In this document: positions 7,244 to 14,440 of the stretch, one piece after another
How positions within the stretch are numbered: the stretch's first letter is position 1
How the letters are laid out: each line of letters begins with the position of its first letter
Assembly: GCA_019873725.1 (NCBI GenBank)
Contig: JAIOAS010000017.1
Location: 1-34,183, forward strand
DNA length: 34,183 nucleotides
Origin: Chloroflexota bacterium
GTDB lineage: Bacteria; Chloroflexota; Anaerolineae; B4-G1; SLSP01
Direction: 5' to 3'
Program-made: the position numbers and the translations under genes
The notes under the pieces: model-generated
What the model was told of the DNA's origin: nothing
What the model saw: the letters and a program-made list of their open reading frames with translations, nothing else
Database searches by the model: none

Positions 7244-8575
7244 ATGCTGATCACACATGCGCGCATTGCTACGCTTGGCGATGATCCAAAGGTGCTTGAG
7301 GATGGCGCTATCCTCATCCGCGAGGGGAAGATTGCGGCGATCGATACGACGGTGGCGCTGGCGACGCAGTACCCGCACGAGGAGCGCCTGGATGCCGACG
7401 GACAGCTTGCGCTGCCAGCGCTGCTGTGCGGACACACGCACTTTTACGGCGCGTTTGCGCGCGGTTGGGCCTATCCCGGACCGCCGGCGGCGCGCTTCGG
7501 CGAAATCCTCGAACGGCTGTGGTGGCGGCTTGACAAGGCCCTGACGATGGACGACGTCCGCTATTCCGCGCTGGTCTGTCTGGCCGACGCGGTTCGCCAT
7601 GGCGCGACGACGCTCATCGATCACCACGCCAGCCCCAACGCGATTGAGGGTTCGCTCGACGTGTTGGCCGCAGCGGTGGTGCAGTCCGGCATCCGTGCGG
7701 CGCTGTGCTACGAAGTGACCGACCGCGACGGCCCCGCGCGCGCGGCGGCAGGCATCGCGGAAAACGTGCGCTTCTTGCGGCGGATGCGTGACACACCGCA
7801 CCCGCAGTTGGCGGCCTCGTTTGGACTGCACGCCTCGCTGACGTTGAGCGACGCCACGCTGGCCGACGCCGTTGCCGCTGCTGCCGGACTCGAAACCGGG
7901 TTCCACATCCACGCCGCGGAAGGCATCGAGGACGTGGAGGACAGCCTGGCGAAATCCGGCAAGCGCGTCATCCATCGGCTGTACGACGCGGGCATCCTCG
8001 GCCCCCGCTCCATTGTCGCGCATGCCGTCCATATCGACGAGAGCGAGATGGATGTGTTGGCGGAAACCGGCACGTGGGTCACGCACCAGCCGCGCTCGAA
8101 TATGAACAACGCCGTCGGTTTTGCGCAGGTGGAAGCGATGCTGGCGCGCGGCGTGCGGGTCGCCCTGGGCAACGATGGCTTCAGCAACAACATGGTCGCC
8201 GAAATGAAGATGGCGTATCTCGGCCACAAATTGGTGCAGCGCGATCCGCGAGCGATGCCCGGCGATCTGGTCTTCCGCCTGGCCTACGATGCCAACGCCG
8301 AACTCGCGCGCCTCTTCTGGCCCGCGCAAACCCTGGGCGTGCTCGCGCCGGGCGCGATGGCCGACCTCATCCTCGTGGACTACAAGCCGACGACGCCGCT
8401 GACCGCAGGAAATCTGCCGTGGCACATTCTCTTCGGCTACGAGGCTTCTGCCATCACCACCACCCTCAGCGCCGGGCGTGTGCTGATGCAGGACCGTCGC
8501 CTGCTGACGCTGGACGAGGAGGCCATTACCGCACGCTCGCGCGAATTGGCTGCCGCCTTGTGGACGCGGGTTTGA
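7244..8575 (+). CDS. ssnA: Putative aminohydrolase SsnA (amidohydrolase superfamily)
   Basis: This 443-aa protein is a metal-dependent amidohydrolase of the SsnA subgroup, related to chlorohydrolase/guanine-deaminase-type enzymes. It shows the metal-binding GHTHFYG (H64, H66), LWWRLD and DHHASP blocks shared with E. coli SsnA, HIHAAEG, VAHAVH, and the THQPRSNMNN and LGNDGFSNNM blocks near the active-site Asp. The Shine-Dalgarno AGGAGGG precedes the ATG. In E. coli ssnA lies in a purine/selenium-linked gene group. No such partners (ygfK, xanthine dehydrogenase, selenium-dependent hydroxylase genes) are visible here, so the substrate is unknown. The SsnA assignment rests on remembered sequence blocks. 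Confidence 0.85.
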   Translation: MLITHARIATLGDDPKVLEDGAILIREGKIAAIDTTVALATQYPHEERLDADGQLALPALLCGHTHFYGAFARGWAYPGPPAARFGEILERLWWRLDKALTMDDVRYSALVCLADAVRHGATTLIDHHASPNAIEGSLDVLAAAVVQSGIRAALCYEVTDRDGPARAAAGIAENVRFLRRMRDTPHPQLAASFGLHASLTLSDATLADAVAAAAGLETGFHIHAAEGIEDVEDSLAKSGKRVIHRLYDAGILGPRSIVAHAVHIDESEMDVLAETGTWVTHQPRSNMNNAVGFAQVEAMLARGVRVALGNDGFSNNMVAEMKMAYLGHKLVQRDPRAMPGDLVFRLAYDANAELARLFWPAQTLGVLAPGAMADLILVDYKPTTPLTAGNLPWHILFGYEASAITTTLSAGRVLMQDRRLLTLDEEAITARSRELAAALWTRV

Positions 8576-8606
8576 GCTTTAGAATATAACGTTTATCACT
8601 ATCTTC

Positions 8607-8634
8607 TTGTTCAATCGTTATGTTATGCTAGAAT
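8607..8634 (+). promoter_or_regulatory. Putative sigma-70-type promoter for trmD
   Basis: A -35-like TTGTTC (8607-8612) and a -10-like TAGAAT (8629-8634) are separated by 16 bp. Transcription would start within a few bases of the trmD ATG at 8643. The message would then be leaderless or nearly so, consistent with the lack of a Shine-Dalgarno there. Confidence 0.45.
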
Positions 8635-8642
8635 ACAGTCCG

Positions 8643-9392
8643 ATGCGGATCGACATTCTAACGTTATTTCCAACGATGTTCGGCGGAGTGCTGCAAGTGA
8701 GCATTCTCAAGCGCGCTCAACAACGTGGACTCTTGCATCTGGTCATCCATCAGATCCGCGATTATGCGCTGGACCGGCATCAAATGACCGACGATGTCCC
8801 CTATGGTGGGGGCGTGGGCATGGTGATAAAGCCTGAGCCGGTCTTTCGCGCCGTGCGTTCGGTGTTGGGCGGGACACAAGCGCCGGTGATTCTGTTGACC
8901 CCACAAGGGCGGACGTTCACCCACGCAGTAGCCCAAGAACTGGCCCAACATCCCCGATTGATGCTGATTTGCGGGCATTATGAGGGTGTCGACGAGCGTG
9001 TGCGCGAGCACATCGTCACCGATGAACTTTCCATTGGCGATTACGTGCTGACCGGCGGTGAGCTGGCGGCGATGGTCGTGGTGGATGCTGTGGCGCGATT
9101 CGTGCCGGGCGTGTTGGGGGCCGCCGAGGGCGCGCACGACGATTCCTACGCCAGCGGTTTGTTGGAAGGTCCGCAGTACACGCGCCCGCCGGTGTTCGAA
9201 GGCTGGCAGGTGCCGGAAGTTTTGCTGTCGGGTGATCATGCCCGGATTGCGCGGTGGAAGCGGGCAATGGCTTTGCAGCGGACGGTGATGCGGCGCCCCG
9301 ATCTTTTGCAGACTGCATCCTTGAGCGCCGGGGATGCGGCGCTCTTGGAAGAATTTCGTCGCACGTTGGGTGAACCCGATGAAGTGGAATGA
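8643..9392 (+). CDS. trmD: tRNA (guanine37-N1)-methyltransferase TrmD
   Basis: This 249-aa SPOUT-family enzyme methylates G37 of tRNAs reading CNN-type codons, preventing +1 frameshifting. The N-terminus [10 protein letters not shown], then [23 protein letters not shown] and [13 protein letters not shown] (the knot and SAM pocket), and the C-terminal [11 protein letters not shown] and ARIARWKR blocks are all present. ATG 8643 is chosen over in-frame ATG 8607/8625 because the family begins at this methionine. No Shine-Dalgarno is visible, and a promoter-like element suggests a leaderless mRNA. The usual neighbours (rimM, rpsP, rplS) are absent. Instead trmD overlaps a sigma factor gene by 14 nt. 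Confidence 0.95.
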   Translation: MRIDILTLFPTMFGGVLQVSILKRAQQRGLLHLVIHQIRDYALDRHQMTDDVPYGGGVGMVIKPEPVFRAVRSVLGGTQAPVILLTPQGRTFTHAVAQELAQHPRLMLICGHYEGVDERVREHIVTDELSIGDYVLTGGELAAMVVVDAVARFVPGVLGAAEGAHDDSYASGLLEGPQYTRPPVFEGWQVPEVLLSGDHARIARWKRAMALQRTVMRRPDLLQTASLSAGDAALLEEFRRTLGEPDEVE

Positions 9393-10020
9393 AGTATATT
9401 TATGTAAAGTGTGTGATAAGGGCAAGGTGGGCGGCCCTCCCTCAGGCGTTGAGCCGCGGTTGATCTGGCGATTACAGCAAGGGGACCTCGCGGCGCTGGG
9501 TGAACTTTACGAGTTGTTCAAAGACAACGTTTACCGCACTGCATTGGCCATCACCCGCGATGAGCATGCCGCAGAGGACATTCTACAGGAATGTTTTGTA
9601 CGTTTATATCACTATGCTGCATCCATTGACGTTGAACGCCCGCTGAAACCCTGGCTTTACCGGGTCACGGTCAATCTCTCCTACGACTGGTTCTCGAAAA
9701 AGCGGGTGCTACGACCGCTGGATGATGTTCTCGAATGGCTATCCGGCCTGTCCAATGTCTTTCCGTCGCCCGACCATAAGGCCGAGGAGCGGGAACTACA
9801 CAGTATGGTCCGCGACGTGATCGCGGAACTGCCGATGTCCCATCAGGCCGTTGTTGTTCTTTTCTATTTGGAAAATCTATCGCTCGAGGAAGTTGCTGAG
9901 GTCGTGGAATTGCCGGTTGGGACGGTCAAGTCCCGGCTGCATTATGCGCGCAAGCGTTTACGCGATGCCCTGGCGCAACGCCAGCGGCCTGTACCTGAGA
10001 TGGCGTATGAGTTCACGTGA
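9379..10020 (+). CDS. ECF-like RNA polymerase sigma-70 family factor
   Basis: This 213-aa alternative sigma factor has region 2 at about residues 40-105 ([22 protein letters not shown], then [16 protein letters not shown]) and region 4 at about 150-200 ([19 protein letters not shown], then a helix-turn-helix ending [14 protein letters not shown]). Start assignment is the weak point. ATG 9379 overlaps trmD by 14 nt with only a poor Shine-Dalgarno, and a GTG around 9411 would give a shorter protein beginning closer to region 2. Its downstream neighbour, in the position usual for an anti-sigma gene, also overlaps it by 14 nt. The regulon cannot be predicted. Confidence 0.88.
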   Translation: MKWNEVYLCKVCDKGKVGGPPSGVEPRLIWRLQQGDLAALGELYELFKDNVYRTALAITRDEHAAEDILQECFVRLYHYAASIDVERPLKPWLYRVTVNLSYDWFSKKRVLRPLDDVLEWLSGLSNVFPSPDHKAEERELHSMVRDVIAELPMSHQAVVVLFYLENLSLEEVAEVVELPVGTVKSRLHYARKRLRDALAQRQRPVPEMAYEFT

Positions 10021-10369
10021 ATTTGACAGTATGTTGGACGATCTGGTGCGACAAGCCCTTTATCCTTTTAGTGAAGCCGAACCGCCGGCGCGGGTGTGGC
10101 GACGGGCGTGGCGGGCCGTGTGTGCGGTACGCGCCGGGTCTGCGCTCACCAGTTCTCTGGCGCCCGCTGGTCTGCCGTCGCCCGCCAGTCTCCTGGCGGC
10201 CTTTGCTCGTTGGATGCGAGGGCTGGTATTGGCACATGGAGGCACTGTGACGTATGTACCAATGTTCTCGAACCGGTCGTATTACGTCGACTCAAGCGGG
10301 CGCGGTCTGCCATCGCCGTTTTGGGATATTGCCCTGAAGCAGATGTTTGACATGCGTCTGGCATTCTAG
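10007..10369 (+). CDS. Small unknown protein in anti-sigma position
   Basis: This 120-aa protein starts at ATG 10007, overlapping the sigma-factor gene by 14 nt, so coupling is likely. I do not recognise a family. The first 50 residues are amphipathic and Arg/Trp-rich (RVWRRAWRAV). A middle segment (about 65-85) is moderately hydrophobic but not a convincing membrane helix. No zinc anti-sigma HxxxCxxC motif is present. The position suggests, but does not show, a regulator of the sigma factor. Confidence 0.6.
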   Translation: MSSREFDSMLDDLVRQALYPFSEAEPPARVWRRAWRAVCAVRAGSALTSSLAPAGLPSPASLLAAFARWMRGLVLAHGGTVTYVPMFSNRSYYVDSSGRGLPSPFWDIALKQMFDMRLAF

Positions 10370-10375
10370 TGCTGC

Positions 10376-10404
10376 TTGACACTCTTAATTCTTAATGGTA
10401 TATT
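10376..10404 (+). promoter_or_regulatory. Strong sigma-70-type promoter of the first ABC transporter operon
   Basis: TTGACA at 10376-10381 and TATATT at 10399-10404 are separated by an AT-rich 17-bp spacer. The expected start is near 10411, leaving a 5' leader of about 215 nt before the binding-protein gene. This is one of the two best promoters in the window. Confidence 0.8.
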
Positions 10405-10513
10405 AGAGCATCTTTATATTCTATATTCCTGGCCACAGGGCCGCAAGGCGTTGAGCATTGTTTCGACGCTCCTTCACTTGTTTGTGCCGAGGTTGTCGGT
10501 AAGCTAACGTGCT

Positions 10514-10546
10514 ATGATCAAGAAAGGAGGTGATAGCATTTCTTGA
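10514..10546 (+). CDS. Possible leader mini-ORF 1 (10 aa)
   Basis: ATG at 10514 opens a 10-codon frame, MIKKGGDSIS, in the leader of the binding-protein mRNA. It spans the extended Shine-Dalgarno-like element at 10521-10534. Its stop TGA (10544-10546) overlaps the TTG start of mini-ORF 2. Whether it is translated is unknown; its own Shine-Dalgarno is not evident. Confidence 0.25.
   Translation: MIKKGGDSIS
10521..10534 (+). promoter_or_regulatory. Extended Shine-Dalgarno, 14-nt match to 16S rRNA 3' end complement
   Basis: AGAAAGGAGGTGAT is complementary to the textbook bacterial 16S rRNA 3' tail over 14 nt, far beyond a normal 5-6 nt site. It lies about 90 nt upstream of the binding-protein start. 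That start has its own TAGGAGGAG site, so this element would serve the mini-ORF at 10543 or act as a ribosome standby or stalling element. Confidence 0.7.
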
Positions 10547-10599
10547 AAGCTGTAATGAAAACCAGTAAGACCAAGAAGAGTGAGTCGATAATCCATTAA
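10543..10599 (+). CDS. Possible leader mini-ORF 2 (18 aa, Lys/Ser-rich)
   Basis: TTG at 10543 opens an 18-residue basic peptide, MKAVMKTSKTKKSESIIH; an internal ATG at 10555 would give 14 residues. It begins 8 nt after the extended Shine-Dalgarno (12 nt after its GGAGG core) and ends 26 nt before the binding-protein ATG. It could be a leader peptide coupling or gating translation of the operon. I know no family for it. Confidence 0.35.
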   Translation: MKAVMKTSKTKKSESIIH

Positions 10600-10625
10600 C
10601 ACAATCAACTTAGGAGGAGAAACTG

Positions 10626-13220
10626 ATGATTACCAAGAAGTGGATGAACCTTTTGGCTGTGGTCGTACTTCTGAGCATGCTTCTCGCCGCTTGCGGTACA
10701 CCGGAACAAGTGGTTGTCACCGTTGAGAAGACGGTTGAGAAAGTGGTCGAGAAGACGGTCGAGGTCGAGAAGACGGTCGAGGTCGAGAAGGTGGTCGAGA
10801 AGACGGTTGAGGTTGAGGTGACCCCCGAGCCTGTCAAGATTGACCGCAAGGGCGCCTGGCTGGACACCCTCGTCTTCGTCGAAGAGCCGAGCGCGGATGC
10901 CGCTGTGACCCGTCTCGAGGTTGGCGAGATCGATTTGTACGCCTACCAGGTCAGCAACCGCGAGGTTGTGGCCAAGGTGAAGGCGTCTGACGCTCTCGAT
11001 ACCTACCAATCCTCTGGTTCTTACAACGAGCTGACCTTCAACCCCGCCGGTCCCGAACTCGAGAACGGCACGCTCAACCCCTTTGCTGTTCCTGCGGTGC
11101 GCGAGGCGATGAACTGGCTGGTGGATCGCAACTACATCGTCCAGGAAATTATGGGCGGTATGGCGATTCCCCGCTGGTTGCCCTTCAACACGGCGTCTGC
11201 AGACTATGCCCGTCTGGCGGATGTGGCCCGCGGGCTGGAACTGAAGTACGCCTATAACAAGGAAAAGGCGCAGGAAGTCATCGGCGCAGAGATGGAGAAA
11301 CTGGGCGCCACCCTGGTGGATGGCAAGTGGCAGTACAACGGCGCGCCAGTCAACCTGATCGTCCTCATCCGCACCGAGGATGAGCGCCGTGGCATCGGTG
11401 ACTACGTCGCCAATCAATTGGAAGACATCGGCTTCACCGTGACCCGCGACTACAAGACGGCGGCGGAAGCCTCCCCGATCTGGATGCGCGGCAATCCTGC
11501 CGATGGCAATTTCCATGTCTACACCGGCGGGTGGATTACCACGGCAGTGCCCCGCACCCTGGCGGATAACTTCGCGTTCTTCTATACCAATATGGGGTTG
11601 GGTGTGCCCCTATGGCAGGCTTACGTCAACACGCCGGAGTTCTATGAGTTGGCCGATCGCCTGCAACGCAGCGATTTCAAGAATATGGAAGAGCGCTCCG
11701 AAATGATGGCGGAGGCCCTCGAAATGGCATTGCAGGACTCCGTCCGCATCTGGCTGTGTGACCGTACCTCCCTGACCCCCAAGCGCAAGGAAGTCAAGGC
11801 CGCATCTGACCTGTACGGTGGTGTGAGTGGTTCGACCCTCTGGGCTTACACGCTGCAACGCGAGGGTGAGGTCGGCGGTTCTATGACCATCGCCATGCCG
11901 AGCATCCTCACCGAGCCGTGGAACCCCATCGCCGGCACGAACTGGATTTACGACATGATGCTGATTCGTGGTACGGGTGAAACCGCGCTTGTGGCCGATC
12001 CTTTCACCGGCCTTAGTCTGCCACAACGCGTTGAGCGTGCGGAGGTCACCGTGCAGACGGGTCTGCCCGTCTTCAAGACCCTCGATTGGGTCGATTTGCA
12101 ATTCGCGGATTCCATTGAAGTGCCTGCCGATGCGTGGGCGGACTGGGACGCCGAGCAGCAGCGCTTCCTCACCGTCGCCGAGGTCTTCACCGAGACGCAG
12201 ACCGCAATGCGCAAGAGCGTGGTCTATTATCCGGCTGACATGTTCACCAGCGTCAAGTGGCACGATGGCAGCAATCTCTCCATCGGCGACTTCATCATGG
12301 GCATGATCCTCACCTTCGACCGCGCCAAGGAAGCCAGCGCCAACTACGATGCATCGGCTGTGCCAGCCTTTGAATCCTTCATCTCTAGCTTCAAGGGCGT
12401 GCGCATTGTCTCCGAGGATCCCCTGGTCATCGAGACCTACTCCGACGTCTATTACATGGACGCGGAAGATTGTGTCAGCACCTGGTGGCCCTACTACGCG
12501 CAAGGCCAGGGTGCATGGCACACGCTGTCTCTGGGCTTGTTAGCTGATGCCGCCGGCGAAGCGGCTTTCAGCGCCGACAAAGCCGACGAGTTGCAGGTGG
12601 AATGGCTCAGCTACATCGCCGGTCCCACCATCGCCACCCTGAAGGCGCATCTGGATACACTCGTCGTCACTCCCACGTTGCTTTATGAACCGACGATGAG
12701 TCAGTATGTGGACGCCACCGAAGTGCAGGCCCGCTATGCCAATCTCGCGGAGTGGTACCGCCAGCGCGGTCACTTCTGGGTTGGCACCGGCCCCTACTAC
12801 CTGGAGCGCGCGTTCCCCGTCGAAGGTACCGTCATTCTGAAGCGCTTCCTGGACTTCCCCGACATGGCGGATAAATGGATGCGCTTCTCCGAAGCCGCTA
12901 TCCCCGTCGTCGAACTGGATGGTCCTGGTCGCGTGACCATCGGCAAGGAAGCCGAATACGACGTCTTCGTCACCTTCAACGAGCAGCCCTACGCCATGGC
13001 TGACATTGACAACATCAAATACCTGGTGCTCGACGCCAAGGGCGAGGTTGCGCATGTCGGGCAGGCCGAAGCGGTTGCCGATGGTGAGTGGAAGGTCAAA
13101 CTCAGCGCCGACGTTACCGGCAAGCTCGAGGCTGGCTCCAACCGGCTCGAGGTCGTGGTGGTGTCGAAGCTGGTGGCTTTGCCTAGCACGGATGCCCTCA
13201 CGTTCGTGACGGCCAAATAG
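10626..13220 (+). CDS. ABC transporter solute-binding lipoprotein, SBP_bac_5-type, circularly permuted
   Basis: This 864-aa extracytoplasmic lipoprotein presumably captures peptides or similar solutes for the permeases downstream. The signal peptide ends in the lipobox LLAAC (C23). A Val-Glu-Lys repeat linker spans 29-65. The binding-domain landmarks then appear in swapped order: LDTLVF (79), VREAMNWLVDR (158-168), an IGFTV block (268-272) and FHVYTG (296-301), which normally form the C-terminal half; then EPWNP (430-434), KWHDG (544-548) and GTGPY (720-724), which normally form the N-terminal half. Residues about 760-864 form a beta-rich Ig-like tail. Usual family length is 500-650 aa. A TAGGAGGAG site precedes the ATG. 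The second binding protein at 18375 has the normal order. The alternative is an unequal fusion of two tandem binding-protein genes. Confidence 0.9.
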   Translation: MITKKWMNLLAVVVLLSMLLAACGTPEQVVVTVEKTVEKVVEKTVEVEKTVEVEKVVEKTVEVEVTPEPVKIDRKGAWLDTLVFVEEPSADAAVTRLEVGEIDLYAYQVSNREVVAKVKASDALDTYQSSGSYNELTFNPAGPELENGTLNPFAVPAVREAMNWLVDRNYIVQEIMGGMAIPRWLPFNTASADYARLADVARGLELKYAYNKEKAQEVIGAEMEKLGATLVDGKWQYNGAPVNLIVLIRTEDERRGIGDYVANQLEDIGFTVTRDYKTAAEASPIWMRGNPADGNFHVYTGGWITTAVPRTLADNFAFFYTNMGLGVPLWQAYVNTPEFYELADRLQRSDFKNMEERSEMMAEALEMALQDSVRIWLCDRTSLTPKRKEVKAASDLYGGVSGSTLWAYTLQREGEVGGSMTIAMPSILTEPWNPIAGTNWIYDMMLIRGTGETALVADPFTGLSLPQRVERAEVTVQTGLPVFKTLDWVDLQFADSIEVPADAWADWDAEQQRFLTVAEVFTETQTAMRKSVVYYPADMFTSVKWHDGSNLSIGDFIMGMILTFDRAKEASANYDASAVPAFESFISSFKGVRIVSEDPLVIETYSDVYYMDAEDCVSTWWPYYAQGQGAWHTLSLGLLADAAGEAAFSADKADELQVEWLSYIAGPTIATLKAHLDTLVVTPTLLYEPTMSQYVDATEVQARYANLAEWYRQRGHFWVGTGPYYLERAFPVEGTVILKRFLDFPDMADKWMRFSEAAIPVVELDGPGRVTIGKEAEYDVFVTFNEQPYAMADIDNIKYLVLDAKGEVAHVGQAEAVADGEWKVKLSADVTGKLEAGSNRLEVVVVSKLVALPSTDALTFVTAK

Positions 13221-13235
13221 TGCAGTTGGTTTAAT

Positions 13236-13271
13236 GCGCTAGGGGCGAAAGACCGCCCCTAGCGCGCTTTT
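13236..13271 (+). terminator. Hairpin with T-tract after binding-protein gene
   Basis: A 12-bp stem GCGCTAGGGGCG / CGCCCCTAGCGC encloses the loop AAAGAC and is followed by GCTTTT. It lies between the binding-protein and permease genes, where partial termination or 3'-end protection typically keeps binding protein in excess over the membrane subunits. Confidence 0.8.
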
Positions 13272-13300
13272 CTAAATGAGGATAGAAAGCGAGATGCGCT

Positions 13301-14440
13301 ATGACTGAAGCTGCTTTGCCTGTGCCATCGGGCGTTGAAACGTCAAAGACACGACCTTCTCGAAATTCCACGCTCAAACTGATGCGATATGTTGTCATCA
13401 AATTGATCTCTCTTTTCATCGCCGTCACTATCGGTGTGTATCTCACCATCTTGATTGCCAACATGGGCGGGTACGTGGATGAGATTCTCAAAGGTCAGAT
13501 CCGTGAGAGTATTTCTGTCTCGATCAGTATGGATCCAACGAAGAAAAATCTGACGATGGCAGAACGAGGTCGATTGATCGATGAGTTGGTGGCCCTCGAG
13601 GAGCATCGCCTGGGGTTAGACCAGCCTTTTCTGCTGCGCAGTTTCCGTTTCCTCGGCCGCGCGCTGACGCTCAACCTGGGACGCGCGCAACGGATGGCCA
13701 GCGATAGTGGCTCCAAGTTAGTGCGCAACATTATTCTCGAACGTCTCCCCCCCACGTTGCTATTGATGGGGACTTCGAGTATGTCTTTGTTCTTTATCAC
13801 GCTCTTCATTGCCTTGTTTCTTTCCCGCAACTACGGCAGCCTTTTCGATAAATTGGTCATTGCACTGTCGCCGACGTCCGCCGCGCCGGCCTGGTTCTAT
13901 GGAATTTTCCTGTTGTTGCTTTTTGCCGCCGTGCTGGGCTGGTTGCCTTTTGGCGGCATGGTAGACGCGCCGCCACCCGAGTCCCCTGTCGACTATGGGC
14001 TGAGTTTGTTGCGCCATTTGATCCTGCCGGTCATCGCCTGGTTGATCAGCGGATTCTTTGCCGGCGTCTATGGCTACCGCACGTTTTTCCTCATCTTCTC
14101 AATGGAGGACTACGTGGAGCTGGCCCGCGCCAAGGGTCTGACTTCCAGAGAGATTGAACGGCGATATGTGTTGCGCCCGACGTTGCCGAATATCATCACG
14201 AACTTTGCTTTGACCGTGATTGGGCTGTGGAACGGCGCGACCATTTTGGAAACCGTGTTTAACTGGCCTGGGATAGGTCGGCTCATTTATCAGGCGGTCG
14301 GTCTCTACGACTCGCCGGTCATCATCGGTACGACTGTCATCAACGCCTATCTCCTGGCGATCACGGTCTTTCTGTTGGACTTTATCTATGCCCTGGTTGA
14401 TCCACGGGTGCGTGTCGGTAGTGGGGGGCCTCGATCATGA
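13301..14440 (+). CDS. ABC transporter permease, DppB/OppB-like
   Basis: This 379-aa inner-membrane permease of a peptide/opine-type importer has about six membrane segments, for example around 31-52, 155-173, 197-215, 240-258, 300-318 and 345-366. The ATPase-contact EAA loop is at about 269-297 (DYVELARAKGL followed by RYVLRPTLPN). RLGLDQPF (103-110) and LNLGRAQ match the DppB N-terminal pattern. The loop between TM1 and the GLDQP element is longer than usual and charged. The gene is followed by the second permease with an ATGA overlap at 14437-14440. Confidence 0.93.
   Translation: MTEAALPVPSGVETSKTRPSRNSTLKLMRYVVIKLISLFIAVTIGVYLTILIANMGGYVDEILKGQIRESISVSISMDPTKKNLTMAERGRLIDELVALEEHRLGLDQPFLLRSFRFLGRALTLNLGRAQRMASDSGSKLVRNIILERLPPTLLLMGTSSMSLFFITLFIALFLSRNYGSLFDKLVIALSPTSAAPAWFYGIFLLLLFAAVLGWLPFGGMVDAPPPESPVDYGLSLLRHLILPVIAWLISGFFAGVYGYRTFFLIFSMEDYVELARAKGLTSREIERRYVLRPTLPNIITNFALTVIGLWNGATILETVFNWPGIGRLIYQAVGLYDSPVIIGTTVINAYLLAITVFLLDFIYALVDPRVRVGSGGPRS

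Noticed and set aside
7223-8425. 400-codon minus-strand frame opposite ssnA
   Set aside because: It is a shadow with low-complexity His/Arg-rich translation; the plus strand shows clear amidohydrolase motifs.
10370-10625. Riboswitch in the transporter leader
   Set aside because: No recognisable riboswitch core or terminator/antiterminator pair was seen; only the promoter, extended Shine-Dalgarno and mini-ORFs could be supported.
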